64,000 nt of DNA from Pseudomonas sp. B21_DOA (GTDB lineage Bacteria > Pseudomonadota > Gammaproteobacteria > Pseudomonadales > Pseudomonadaceae). Made by a program: the position numbers and the translations under genes. Location: positions 3,410,001 through 3,474,000 of the forward strand of contig CP086683.1 of the NCBI GenBank assembly GCA_030544685.1, read 5' to 3'. Shown one piece after another: positions 26,497 to 35,991 of this stretch. Each line of letters begins with the position of its first letter. Position 1 is the first letter of the stretch. The notes under the pieces are model-generated. The model was given only the letters and a program-made list of their open reading frames with translations. It did not search any database and was not told the DNA's origin.

Positions 26497-27370
26497 CTTT
26501 GCCTTGCACGTAACCGGAGCCCAGATCAGCACCAGTCACCGGTTCGCTGAGTGGGTCGGAGGCCGTGCGGGTCTTCATCGCCTCAAGCACTTGTGCGTCT
26601 TCAGCCGGAAGGGAGACGGTCGCCAGACCATCGCCGCCATCGACCGCAGGTTCTGGGTTCTCGACGTACTCCCACGCACCGCCCTCGTTCCAGGGGCCAC
26701 GAACGTTGGGCTCGCCGGACATGTTGAAGTACTTGTTGGTGAATTCGGGCATTCCCTGCAGCTTGCCTTGCGGGAAGTTGGGCTGGATCGAATGCAGGGC
26801 TTTTTCGAACGACTGCTGATGGGCGATTTCCCGCGTCATCAAAAAGCCCAGCGCCTCTTTGACGCCCGGATCATCGGTGATGTTGATCAAGCGTTCGTAG
26901 AGGATTTTCGCCCGTGCTTCGGCGGCGATGTTGGAGCGGAAGTCGGCGGTCGGCTCGGTGATCGAGTCAACGTAGGCCGCCGTCCACGGCACACCAGCCG
27001 AATTGACCAGAGGTGCGCCGGCACCATAGAGCAGGCTGGTGATGTGCGAGTCATTACCGGCGCCATTCAACGCGCGGTATAGCTCGCCTTCTTCCTGCAC
27101 GCCCTCGGCGAGTTGACCTTTGGCACCCTTGTTGAGCATCACGATGATCGAGCCGACCACCTCTAGGTGACTCAACTCTTCGGTGGCAATGTCCAGCAGA
27201 AGGTCTTTGCGCCCCGGATCTTCCTCGGCCAAGGCTTGGGTGAAATAGCGCGCTGCTGCGGCCAGTTCGCCATTGGCACCGCCGAATTGTTCCAACAGCA
27301 GATTGGCCAGGCCCGGATTGGGCTCGGCTACTCGAACGGTGTACTGAAGTCGCTTGTTATGTATGAACAT
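26489..27370 (-). CDS. manganese (non-haem) catalase
   Basis: This 293-residue dimanganese ferritin-like catalase removes hydrogen peroxide. Motif segments are MFIHNKRLQYTVRVAEPNPG at the N-terminus, IATEELSHLEVVGSIIVML (Glu and His ligands) and FLMTREIAHQQSFEKALHSI (second Glu/His pair), then the C-terminal YFNMSGE. Length is normal. It is probably the first gene of a unit with the overlapping small gene and the membrane peptide. Confidence 0.88.
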   Translation of the reverse strand: MFIHNKRLQYTVRVAEPNPGLANLLLEQFGGANGELAAAARYFTQALAEEDPGRKDLLLDIATEELSHLEVVGSIIVMLNKGAKGQLAEGVQEEGELYRALNGAGNDSHITSLLYGAGAPLVNSAGVPWTAAYVDSITEPTADFRSNIAAEARAKILYERLINITDDPGVKEALGFLMTREIAHQQSFEKALHSIQPNFPQGKLQGMPEFTNKYFNMSGEPNVRGPWNEGGAWEYVENPEPAVDGGDGLATVSLPAEDAQVLEAMKTRTASDPLSEPVTGADLGSGYVQGKDV

Positions 27371-27547
27371 TCAAAAACTCCTCAGACCAGCTATCGCGCA
27401 TCAGCCCGTGTGGGCGTCAGCGCATGCATAGTTTGTGAGGAGTCGGCGAAGCAGAAATTTCGTTTATTGCAGGGTGGCTGGACGGACGGCAGAGGGCGGA
27501 AAGTTCCGAAAACAGGACGGTTGGCTTGACCCTGTTTCATGAGCAGC

Positions 27548-27634
27548 GTGGGAGCGAGCCTGCTCGCGAATGCGGTACGTCAGTTACCGATTTGGCGGCT
27601 GACCTGGCGCTTTCGCGAGCAGGTTCGCTCCCAC
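27548..27634. repeat. REPIN
   Basis: Inverted REP pair GTGGGAGCGAGCCTGCTCGCG ... CGCGAGCAGGTTCGCTCCCAC (one arm with a base change), in the 280-base gap between the catalase gene and the methyltransferase 3' end. Confidence 0.82.
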
Positions 27635-27650
27635 CTTGGTTCGTTTGCAA

Positions 27651-29188
27651 TCAAGCGATTTTAAGCGCCCTCAGCACAGGCAGCGTTTGCTCGGCGAACA
27701 CCTGCGCCTGTGCGGTCAGTGCGGCGATATTGGCTTCAGCGGTGAGCAGCGGTTGGCCATTGTCGATCAGCACTTCACCTTGTTCGCTGATCACCCCCAC
27801 GCCAGTTGCGCCCATTCGGCCGGCTGCTGTTTGCCTTGCTTGATCGAGATCAGGAACAGTTGCTGGAAGCGGCTGACCGTCACGCCACCACCGGTGACCG
27901 GGCTGGCCAGGGTCTGGATGTTGGCGCCGTACAGCGAGCGTTTGCACAGTTGCAGATTGAGCGCGGCGCAGCGACCGCTGACCTGCGCCTCGGCGGCCTC
28001 GCTTTGGCACGGAGCGACCGCGCCCATACCGATCAGCACGGCCAGGGCTTGTTCGAGGTCGTCGTAAGCCATTGCAGTCTCGGAGAGCAATTGGCGCATG
28101 GATTTGGCCGCATAGTTCTGCGCCGCCAAGGCATCGAGCACCGGGCCGTAGATTTCCGCTTGCAGGGTCGCTTCGCCGGCAGGACCGGTGACCGAGCCCG
28201 CGACAGTTTCCCAAGATTGCAGCAACGCGAAACGGCTGTGCAGCATCCTCGCCCGGCGTTCGGCAGCGGACAGGCGCGTCGCGCCACGCACGTACAGGTC
28301 GCGGCGGAAGTGCTGGTTGACGAAGTAGTCCCGCGCTTGCTCGCGCATGATCGGGTGTTCGATGGTTTCCAGAAAGTCCATGCCTTCGGCGCTCAGGTTG
28401 AGCGGGTCGACCGAGTCCAGCGGCACTGCCGTGGTGGCGTAGTCGAGTTTGGCCGGGGCCAGCGCGTCGACCATGTCGGCGAAGTACATGCAATTCCAGT
28501 CGCGATTGAAATATTCGTGGGCGACGTAGTGACGATCCTGGCCCTTGATGCTCTGCAGCCGCGCACCGAGACTCGGCGCCGCAGCGGCATACTTCGGATT
28601 GGCCGCGAGCAGCGCTTCGGAAAACTCCAGTGCGGCGTCGATGCGCTGATCGGAGCGCGCCGAGGCGTTGGCGAATCGGTCATGCAGGCTGAACAGATTG
28701 CGCAGCGGCGCCGACGGCGACCAGCCGGGGAAGCAGTTGTAGCTGACGTAAAGCATACCGCCCGGTTTAAGGTGACGGCGGGCGAATTCGACGATCAGTT
28801 TTTGATTGTCGCGGCTGACCCAGGTCCAGATACCGTGCAGGCTGATGCTGTCGAACTGCGGCAGGTCATTGCGCGCTAGCAGCTGTTCGAAACTGTCGTC
28901 ATACAGACGCGCGCCATTGTTGGCGGCAGTCGCGAGGTCGATGGCATGGGCGGCCATACCCGGGTGAAAGTCCGTACCGACAAACGAACCCGGGTTGGCC
29001 GTGGCGTGGATGTTGATCGACACGCCCTGACCGAAGCCCAGTTCGCAGTGCACGCCGTCGTTGCTTTCCAGCGTGGCGAACCCACGCAACAACAGGCAGT
29101 AACGCAGGAACACCGGATTGATCTCCCGGCTATAGCTGTAGGTGTAGCCTTCGTCGGTGAAATAACCTTCGTTCCAGGCGTTGCTCAT
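27651..29188 (-). pseudogene. class I methyltransferase with regulatory domain, frameshifted near 3' end
   Basis: The N-terminal SAM-dependent domain (LGFGQGVSINIHAT as the SAM loop, then VGTDFHPGMAAHA and ISLHGIWTWVS) is followed by the methyltransferase regulatory domain (residues about 220-380). The main frame ends prematurely at 27791; the last ~45 residues (GVISEQGEVLIDNGQPLL ... LRALKIA) are in the next frame to 27651. Restoring one base near 27801-27803 (a C in the CC run) gives 1539 bp, 512 residues. The substrate is not predictable. Confidence 0.8.
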
Positions 29189-29283
29189 GGGTACAGCCTC
29201 TTGTTCTTGAAAGTGATGGCAGTCTTATAAGGGGTTGGCATTGCGCGCGACAAATTGAAAAAACGGATACTTTCCCAAACCCT

Positions 29284-29369
29284 GTGGGAGCGAGCCTGCT
29301 CGCGAAAGCTTTTTTCAGTTTGAATATAATCGGCTGACACGCCGCTTTCATGAGCAGGCTCGCCGCCAC
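29284..29369. repeat. REPIN (degenerate right arm)
   Basis: Left REP GTGGGAGCGAGCCTGCTCGCG and a right arm with two changes (TGAGCAGGCTCGCCGCCAC). It occupies most of the 336-base gap between the methyltransferase start and the autotransporter gene; nothing else is evident there. Confidence 0.75.
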
Positions 29370-29525
29370 AGGGATCGTCAACACATTCAAGCAGGATTGA
29401 TGGACCGATCACGCACCCCACGGCCCATTCGCGCAGGCATTTTGTAGCCAGCCGAAACTGTCATATTCCTTCCCACTCGCCTGACCATAGTGACCAGCCC
29501 AACGCTGATTTCATGAGGCTGCACT

Positions 29526-31445
29526 GTGTTCCAACGTCTTCTGTGTTCGCTGTCCGTTCTGAGCCTTTCCATCGCCGCTGCCCATGCGGCCGAGCCTGTC
29601 ACCCTCGACACGCCGCGCTTGTCCGGCATCGACAACTTCCGCGACATCGCCGGCATTACCACCGCGTACTCCACCGCCCACGGCGGCGTTATGCGCAGTG
29701 GCGTGTTCTACCGCTCCAACGCGCTGACCCCATCGGCGGCGGATCTGGCGACACTCAATGGTCTCGGCATCAAAACCATTTACGACCTGCGCACGCCCAG
29801 CGAAATTGCCGCCACGCCTGACACGATGATCAGCGGCGCGGTCTATCGCAACATCGACATCATCGGCAGCACCACCTCGGGTGCGAACATCACCAATATC
29901 TCGTTCCACAGCGCCGCCGAAGCGGTGGCGATGATGGAGGACACCAACCGCGCTTTCGTCAGCGATGCCGGCATGCGCGGGCAGTTCGGCCAGTTGTTCA
30001 ATGAGTTGGCCAGTGTCGACGCCGCGCAGCTGTTCCACTGCACCGCCGGCAAGGATCGCACCGGCTGGACCGCCGCTGTGTTGCAGAGCATCGCTGGCGT
30101 CGATGAGGCTACGATCATGGCCAATTATCTGGCGACCAACGACTACACCGCCGCCCGTGTCGCCGCGACCTTGAAAGCGCTGCCGCCGAGCATGGCCGCT
30201 GTCTACGAGCCGTTGCTCGGGGTGCAGGCCAGTTACTTGCAGGCCGGTCTCGACCAGGTCGCCGCCGAGTACGGCAGCATGGACAATTACCTCAAGCAGG
30301 GCCTCGGTCTGTCCCAGGAAACCATTTACGTGCTGCGCGGCAAGCTGGTCGAGTACAACAGCTTGCCGGGGCAGGCCGGGCTGATCGGCAACGCCGCTGC
30401 TGGCGCCGAGTTGCTGCGGCAGTTGCAGAACTCCGAGCTGTCCGGCACTTACAGCGCCTACAACTATTACCTGCAATCCGCGATCGACGCCGGCACGCTG
30501 GGCGGTGTCGAATCTCAAGTTGGCGGACAGGTCCACGCTGATGCGGCCAGCTACCTGCTGCGGCAGAACGCGATGATCGAACAAGCCGCCGCAGCGTTCG
30601 CCAGCGGCAGCGATCTGAAAGCCGGCCAATACCGCCTCTGGAGCACCGCGCTCGCCAGCTACCTCGGCACTGACGGCTCGGCCCATGTTGAGAGCAGCAA
30701 CGAACACAGCCAGGGCCTGATGCTCGGCATCACCCAGCGCTTCAACGAACAACTCAGCGCGCGCGGCGGTTTCGGCTACAGCAAGGGCAGCGTCGGCGGG
30801 GCGGGTGGCGAGGCCGAGACTGACTTGACCTTCCTCAACCTTGGTGCGCGTTACGGCCTCATCAGCCTTGAGCGCGGTATGTTTGTCGATGCCAACGCCA
30901 GCGCCGGTTACGTCGACTACGACAGCAAACGCGAGCTCGGCGGTGGCCTCGGCACAGCCAAGGGCGACACTCACGGCAATCTCACTGGCGCGACCGTGGC
31001 GTTGGGTTATCGCCTGCCGCTCAGCAGTGTGATTCTCGAGCCGAGTCTGGGCTTTCGCGTCAGTCATCTCGACTTGCAAGGTTTCAAAGAGAAGGGCAGT
31101 GAGCTGGCACTCGACGTCGATGGCATCGAGCAGACCCGCCGCAGCGCGGTTGCCAATCTCGACGTGTCATTTGCCCCAGTGGCCATGGGCGCGTGGCAGT
31201 TGGTCCCGGGCGTTCGCGTGGGCTATGAACGTGCGCTCGGCGATCAGCACGTCGACAGCGAAGGCCACCTGCTGGGGCTGGATATCGAGCAGCGCGCGGC
31301 GTTCGATAACCGCGATCAGTTCAGTGGCGGCGCCAACTTGATGGCAAACCTCGGCGCCCTGAGTGTCGGCGCTGAGGTCGGGGCCAACGGTGGCGGTGAC
31401 AGCCACGGTTTCAATGGCGGACTCAAGGCCAGTTACGCGTTTTGA
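29526..31445 (+). CDS. tyrosine/dual-specificity phosphatase fused to an autotransporter barrel
   Basis: This 639-residue protein has a signal peptide (to about residue 21). Its passenger is a Tyr_phosphatase3-type domain with NFRDIAG (37-43), YDLRTPSE (86-93) and the active-site loop HCTAGKDRTG (171-180; Cys172, Arg178). A helical linker follows, then an autotransporter beta-domain (about 373-639) of alternating amphipathic strands ending in the C-terminal Phe (KASYAF) required by BamA. GTG start at 29526 after GAGG. The fusion predicts a phosphatase exposed at or released from the cell surface. Families are clear; the target is unknown. Confidence 0.85.
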   Translation: MFQRLLCSLSVLSLSIAAAHAAEPVTLDTPRLSGIDNFRDIAGITTAYSTAHGGVMRSGVFYRSNALTPSAADLATLNGLGIKTIYDLRTPSEIAATPDTMISGAVYRNIDIIGSTTSGANITNISFHSAAEAVAMMEDTNRAFVSDAGMRGQFGQLFNELASVDAAQLFHCTAGKDRTGWTAAVLQSIAGVDEATIMANYLATNDYTAARVAATLKALPPSMAAVYEPLLGVQASYLQAGLDQVAAEYGSMDNYLKQGLGLSQETIYVLRGKLVEYNSLPGQAGLIGNAAAGAELLRQLQNSELSGTYSAYNYYLQSAIDAGTLGGVESQVGGQVHADAASYLLRQNAMIEQAAAAFASGSDLKAGQYRLWSTALASYLGTDGSAHVESSNEHSQGLMLGITQRFNEQLSARGGFGYSKGSVGGAGGEAETDLTFLNLGARYGLISLERGMFVDANASAGYVDYDSKRELGGGLGTAKGDTHGNLTGATVALGYRLPLSSVILEPSLGFRVSHLDLQGFKEKGSELALDVDGIEQTRRSAVANLDVSFAPVAMGAWQLVPGVRVGYERALGDQHVDSEGHLLGLDIEQRAAFDNRDQFSGGANLMANLGALSVGAEVGANGGGDSHGFNGGLKASYAF

Positions 31446-31452
31446 ACACAGC

Positions 31453-31475
31453 GAGCCCGGCAAATTGCCGGGCTC
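31453..31475. terminator. bidirectional terminator hairpin
   Basis: GAGCCCGGCAAATTGCCGGGCTC, a near-perfect palindrome seven bases after the autotransporter stop and just past the convergent MscS gene end. The flanking T-tract is weak, so it may work less efficiently than a classical terminator. Confidence 0.75.
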
Positions 31476-31481
31476 TTCAGT

Positions 31482-32609
31482 TCAAGCATGCTGCGCACGC
31501 GAAGGTTGCTGTGTGCGTGCCGGCTGCGCGGTGGGTTCGGGCAGCGAGGCGACATGCACGGTGCGCGCCGGGAAGGCGAACGTCGCGTCCAGCTCGGCCA
31601 CCGCTTCCATGATTGCCAGATTGATGCGTTGCTGCACGTCCATGTAGACGTTGTAGCTGGCGTCCAGAACGATGTACACCGTTTCGAATTCCAGCGCGCT
31701 TTCACCAAAACTGCGGAAATGGCAGCGGTCGAAGCGTGCCTGTTTTTCATTCTTGATGATGCTTTCTACGCGCTGGGTGATTTGGCGAATCTGTCCGGTG
31801 GTGCATTCGTAAGTCAGACGAAACTCGAACACCACCCGACGCTCCTGCAGGCGTTTGTAGTTCTGAATGGTGCTGCCGATCATGTCGGCGTTGGCCATGA
31901 CAATCTGCTCACCGCCAAGACTGCGGATGCGCGTGGTCTTCAGGCCGACGTGCTCGACCGTACCGGCCAGCGTGCCGACGACGATGAAATCGCCCACCTC
32001 AAACGGCTTATCGACGGCAATCGACAGCGAGGCGAACACGTCGCCGAGAATGTTCTGCACCGCCAGCGCCACAGCGATACCGCCGACACCGAGGCTGGCG
32101 ACGAACGCAGTGATGTTGACGCCCAGGTTCGACAGCATCGCCAGCAGAATCACTGCCCACAGCAACACCTTGACGCCCCACAGGCTCAGGGTCGCCAATG
32201 CGCTCGCCTGAAAAGTGCCGGTCGCGTTATGCCGCGAGAAATAGCGATGCAACCCCAGCGCCAGCGCGCGGTTGGTCCACAGGCCGACCTGCAACGCCGC
32301 CACCACGAACCATAAACTGCTGACCCGCCCGAGCCAGCGCTCCGGCAAATCCAGCAAACCGATGCCGACCAGAATCGACGCCAACAGCAGCAGCGTGGTG
32401 CTGGTCGCCGCCAGCACTTCGCTGGCCATGTAGGTCAGATGCCCATTGCCGGCGCTGGCCCGCGCCTGCACCTTGCGGAACACGAAACGGATCGCCGTGG
32501 TGGTCAGCAGATAACTAAGCGTCGCGGCGAGAAACGCCAGTACCCAGTTCGCCAGTGAAATGCCTAAAATCGTGTGTGCTGTGAAAAAGCCGATGAAATC
32601 CTCGGTCAT
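31482..32609 (-). CDS. MscS-family mechanosensitive channel
   Basis: This 375-residue protein has four to five N-terminal TM helices, then the MscS pore helix and beta domain: ASLGVGGIAVALAVQNILGDVFASLSIAVDKPFEVGDFI and the downstream NADMIGSTIQNY. It has a long C-terminal tail rich in Pro and Gln. ATG 32609 is preceded by AAAGGGG; upstream in-frame codons add a non-conserved stretch. It should release osmolytes on hypo-osmotic shock. Confidence 0.88.
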   Translation of the reverse strand: MTEDFIGFFTAHTILGISLANWVLAFLAATLSYLLTTTAIRFVFRKVQARASAGNGHLTYMASEVLAATSTTLLLLASILVGIGLLDLPERWLGRVSSLWFVVAALQVGLWTNRALALGLHRYFSRHNATGTFQASALATLSLWGVKVLLWAVILLAMLSNLGVNITAFVASLGVGGIAVALAVQNILGDVFASLSIAVDKPFEVGDFIVVGTLAGTVEHVGLKTTRIRSLGGEQIVMANADMIGSTIQNYKRLQERRVVFEFRLTYECTTGQIRQITQRVESIIKNEKQARFDRCHFRSFGESALEFETVYIVLDASYNVYMDVQQRINLAIMEAVAELDATFAFPARTVHVASLPEPTAQPARTQQPSRAQHA

Positions 32610-32701
32610 AAAAACCCCTTTCTGCCAAGTGGCCTGTCTGGGGTTAGTCGCCCTGAGATTTCTGCTGTTCAATCAAATGCAGGTTTCGCCGGACCGAATG
32701 G

Positions 32702-33868
32702 TCAACGCCTGGCCTTCAACTCCGCCGGGCTCACGCCGTAAGCACTTTGAAAATACTGACAGAAGCGCCCGACATTGCTGAAGCCAAAGCGCAACGCCAC
32801 TTCCGTCACGGAGCCTGCATACCCGCGCGCCAACGCCTCATAGGCGCGCTGCAAACGCACCTGACGCTGATAAGCCACAATCGTCATCCCGACAAAACGC
32901 CGAAAGCCTTCCTGCAAGGCGCGCTGGCTGACATGGCTCAACCGCGCCAGATCCACACCACTGACCAACTGCTGCGGATGCGCCTGGATAAACTCCATCG
33001 CCACCTTCACATATCGCGGCGCCACACATGGCGCCGGCTGGCGCAGCGCCTCGGTGAAATTGTGCGGCCACGCCTCCAGCACCGCATCGATCAACATCTC
33101 GCGCAAGCGCGACGGCATCAGCGTACCGCTGTTGATCAAGGCATCGAACTCAGTGCCCGTGGCCAGATCAATCAACGCCTTGAGGCCCTTGAAAGCTGGC
33201 GCATTCAGATCAACGCTGGGCTCAAACACGATCCTCTGGACAATCGGCTTCTCCAGCAGCGCCGCCAACCGCTCGGTGAGCTGCTGACGATTGATCGAGA
33301 TGCCGTGATGCGCGTGATCATCAACAAAGCGCATCGAACGGATATCCGCCTTGTCGATCGCCAGACCGACATGCGCCATGCCGATGGACTCGGTGGCGTG
33401 GTTGAAAACGATCTTGCCGGCTGTGGGGATGACGAAGGTGATTTCGTTCTGCGGATCGGGGAGGGTGACGCTGAAGTCGCCGTGGTAATGCATACGCCGA
33501 AAACTCACTCCGTCGTGCCGCCCGTAGACCCCGCCGATGATGATGTTGGAGGGCGGCGGCGGAGTATCGGCGTAGCGTTTGCCGAAGAGCCTGGAGAACA
33601 GGGCGCCGAAGTCGGAAGAGGTGAGGTTGTCGGAGCGCAGGATGATTTTTGGCGGGTTGGGGAGGTGGCGGTGATGGGCAGCATTTTGGAATGCGGGCTC
33701 TTGGGGCGATGGCGGGGACTGGTAGAGCCTAAGGAGCAGGCGTGACGGTTCAGTGACAAGACTGGAGCCATGGACTGCTTTCAGGCAAAAGCAGACAGCC
33801 AATACTCGCACTTGTATATTCCCGGCAGACAGATCACCACGTCCGAACAGACTCGGGAACGTACGCAT
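32702..33868 (-). CDS. AraC-family regulator (start uncertain)
   Basis: The C-terminal AraC HTH is clear (VDLARLSHVSQRALQEGFRRFVG and VTEVALRFGFSNVGRFCQYFQSAYGVSPAELKARR). The middle is an AraC_binding_2-type sensor beginning about SDNLTSSDFGALFSRLF. As drawn to ATG 33868 the protein is 388 residues, longer than the usual ~330, and the first 70 residues have no family character. A start further in, or a frameshift near 33660 joining a frame that begins ATG 33771, is possible. No adjacent target is evident. Confidence 0.75.
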   Translation of the reverse strand: MRTFPSLFGRGDLSAGNIQVRVLAVCFCLKAVHGSSLVTEPSRLLLRLYQSPPSPQEPAFQNAAHHRHLPNPPKIILRSDNLTSSDFGALFSRLFGKRYADTPPPPSNIIIGGVYGRHDGVSFRRMHYHGDFSVTLPDPQNEITFVIPTAGKIVFNHATESIGMAHVGLAIDKADIRSMRFVDDHAHHGISINRQQLTERLAALLEKPIVQRIVFEPSVDLNAPAFKGLKALIDLATGTEFDALINSGTLMPSRLREMLIDAVLEAWPHNFTEALRQPAPCVAPRYVKVAMEFIQAHPQQLVSGVDLARLSHVSQRALQEGFRRFVGMTIVAYQRQVRLQRAYEALARGYAGSVTEVALRFGFSNVGRFCQYFQSAYGVSPAELKARR

Positions 33869-33870
33869 TC

Positions 33871-34047
33871 ATGGATAGGAAAAAAGGCCAACCCGACAGC
33901 ACTGACTGGGTCATCCGCAGTGTTCAACCAGGAGGAATCGAGCGTATTGAAGCGTGGTTCGGCAGCCACGGCTACGATCCTCATCGACATGACACCTACT
34001 CCATCGGCCGCACCCCGTGCCTTGGTGAAGTTTTACGAAGTGGGTAG
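33871..34047 (+). pseudogene. AraC-family regulator remnant (N-terminal end)
   Basis: An open frame from ATG 33871 encodes MDRKKGQPDSTDWVI, then IERIEAWFGSHGYDPHRHDTYSIGRT, the start of a cupin-type AraC sensor in which PHRHDTYSIG is the metal/ligand loop. Homology stops after GRT and a TAG follows at 34045, so all of the DNA-binding part is missing. The EamA transporter begins 32 bases later. AraC-EamA neighbours are common, so this looks like an ancestral pair that lost most of its regulator by internal deletion. Confidence 0.6.
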
Positions 34048-34078
34048 GCTTAGAGCTTATTGGGCAGGGAAGCAATTC

Positions 34079-35005
34079 ATGAACGAATACGGTACTCGGA
34101 TCGATAACGCTCCCAAGGGTATAGCACTCATTGTCGGCGCTGTTTTTGTGCTTGCCCTGGCCGATGCAGCAGTCAAATACTTCAGCGCTAAGCTGCCCCT
34201 GTGGCAGCTATTCTTGATCGTGTCTTGCCTTTCGGTTCCCGCCCTAGGCACTTGGCTTGGCCGACGCATACGCACAGGCCGTCTCAGAATTACTTCCGTT
34301 CCGTGGATAATGGCCAGGAGTCTTCTGCTGTTATTGATGTGGGTGACTTACTACTCGGCACTGCCGTTAATCCCACTATCGGTCGCTGCCGTTGCAATCT
34401 ACACGACACCGATTTTTATAGCCCTTTTCTCCACCTGCTATGGCGGTGAGCCTTTGTCTCCATCCGGCTGGGCTGCAGTGGGATCAGGTTTTGCCGGCGT
34501 AGCCTTGGTGCTGCGCCCGGGTTCGGAAATCTTCACGCTTGCGACGTTGCTGCCTGTCGTCGGCGCTGTCTTTTACGCACTCGCGATGGTGGTGACGCGC
34601 CGAAATTGTCGCAGTGAACATCCTCTCGTACTGGCGCTAGGATTGAATGTCGCTTTCCTTTTTGCCGCCTGCATGGGAGGTATCGCCTCGCTGAACGTCA
34701 GCGAGGCAACGGTTGTTCGCGCTCCGTTTTTACTATCTCCATGGCAGACACTCGGTTGGCAGGAGATAGCCTTCATTTCCTGTTATGCCTGCATGCTGAT
34801 TCTGATAAATACAGCTACCGCCAGGGCCTACCAGATTGCACCTCCCGCACTTGTCGGCACCTTTGACTATGCTTACCTGGCCTTCGCTTGCCTGTGGGGT
34901 AATCTACTATTTCACGAAGTGCCAGACGGCTTTACATGGGCGGGAATGCTGTTGATCTTGATCGCGGGTTGGACGATTTTTCGCGTTCAGAAAGACGTTG
35001 AATAA
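34079..35005 (+). CDS. EamA/DMT-family transporter
   Basis: This 308-residue drug/metabolite transporter has ten hydrophobic helices in two EamA halves (PKGIALIVGAVFVLALADAAVKYFS at the start; second half near residues 150-300). ATG 34079 has AGGGAAG upstream; the open frame reaching back to 33770 covers the AraC remnant in another frame and is not real. A+T content is higher than the flanks. Substrate unknown. Confidence 0.82.
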   Translation: MNEYGTRIDNAPKGIALIVGAVFVLALADAAVKYFSAKLPLWQLFLIVSCLSVPALGTWLGRRIRTGRLRITSVPWIMARSLLLLLMWVTYYSALPLIPLSVAAVAIYTTPIFIALFSTCYGGEPLSPSGWAAVGSGFAGVALVLRPGSEIFTLATLLPVVGAVFYALAMVVTRRNCRSEHPLVLALGLNVAFLFAACMGGIASLNVSEATVVRAPFLLSPWQTLGWQEIAFISCYACMLILINTATARAYQIAPPALVGTFDYAYLAFACLWGNLLFHEVPDGFTWAGMLLILIAGWTIFRVQKDVE

Positions 35006-35366
35006 GCGCCCGTTATCGCGCAACTGACGCAGGTTTTGCGGGAGAGGAGCGGGGAGCTCAAGAGTTGTTGCACCGCCTCCCGAATTCATCGAGACGGTAG
35101 CTTTGGGTCTATCAGATTTCCACTCCAGACGGCTCGACGCAATGAGACCGCGGCCTCGAGTTAAGGTGGCCGCTCACAGCCTGAGCCGAGGTCTGCCAAT
35201 TACCTCTTGCCAATACGGTTGAGTTGCAGGGGCTATGTCGATAGCAGAGATACCGACTTTACCGGTCGTCCGGGTGTCCGTACTAACTATACAGTCCAAT
35301 GTCATGATGATGTCATGTGGGGAGCGCCAATGCGTTTACCCACTCACTCACAATAAGCGTGATCCT
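35006..35366. other. non-coding interval
   Basis: This stretch of 361 bases after the EamA gene has no convincing coding frame, hairpin or repeat. An in-frame extension of the next hypothetical gene to 35235 is open but lacks a ribosome-binding site. It probably holds the promoter of the following gene. Confidence 0.5.
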
Positions 35367-35612
35367 ATGCCTGCGACCGACGATTTCCGTTTCAACGCCC
35401 ACCACCTCTTGCTTGATCTGGATGCAGCCACAAATCACCTCATGATGCTCGTTGTGGCGCACGAAGTGACAGGACACCGCTGGGATGAAGCTGTGTCTCG
35501 CCACAAGCAAGCTTACGCAGCATGGGCGTCCATACTCACTGGCATTTCAACCGATCCGCTGCCTGCCCTTGATGGTCGACCGGTAGAAGGGAACAGCTCT
35601 ACCGCTAAGTAG
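35367..35612 (+). CDS. small hypothetical protein
   Basis: This 81-residue protein (MPATDDFRFNAHHLLLDLDAATNHLM ...) has two amphipathic helices and a His-rich N-terminal half. ATG 35367 is chosen because the upstream in-frame sequence is not protein-like; no strong ribosome-binding site is visible. No family recognised. Confidence 0.4.
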   Translation: MPATDDFRFNAHHLLLDLDAATNHLMMLVVAHEVTGHRWDEAVSRHKQAYAAWASILTGISTDPLPALDGRPVEGNSSTAK

Positions 35613-35763
35613 CCTCCAACGCTCGAAAATCTTCAGAAATCTCCTTCTGTGCCTCCATGCCGAGGCGAAACAGCTTTTGTTGGCAATAATCGTCTGAGCC
35701 CTCGGTGACAGGTGGAGAGTGACCAGCGTTCGGCTACAGTTCAACGACTGCAGGGAGTGACGT

Positions 35764-35991
35764 ATGAGCCGTTCAATTTGTCAATGGCCTGGTCAGCTCG
35801 AAAGCATTGCCAGCTACAGCGCTTGTCTGAATTCACGATTGCTCATATCGGTGGTTGTAAACCGATCACAAGGCTGGGAGGCTGGCGTGACATTTACCAT
35901 AAGGACATGCCGAAATGAGCTCAAGGAAAATCCTCGTCACAGGTGCGGCAGGAAAGATCGGCACTGCTTTTTGGCAAGAGCGCGACGATAA
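35764..35991 (+). CDS. doubtful small ORF overlapping the SDR gene
   Basis: A frame of 75 codons with a good AGGGAG before ATG 35764, overlapping the first 77 bases of the SDR gene in another frame. The first ~50 codons (MSRSICQWPGQLESIASYS ...) could be a remnant of a small protein; the overlap part is surely spurious. Confidence 0.25.
   Translation: MSRSICQWPGQLESIASYSACLNSRLLISVVVNRSQGWEAGVTFTIRTCRNELKENPRHRCGRKDRHCFLARARR

Noticed and set aside
29511..31079. 522-codon minus-strand frame opposite the phosphatase-autotransporter
   Set aside because: The plus-strand gene has signal peptide, catalytic motif and barrel; the minus frame has none and is a high-GC shadow.
33505..33771. Minus-strand ORF beginning MAPVLSLNRHAC as a separate gene
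   Set aside because: It overlaps the N-terminal part of the AraC gene at 32702-33868 in another frame. It may be the real N-terminus joined by a missing base, but not an independent gene.
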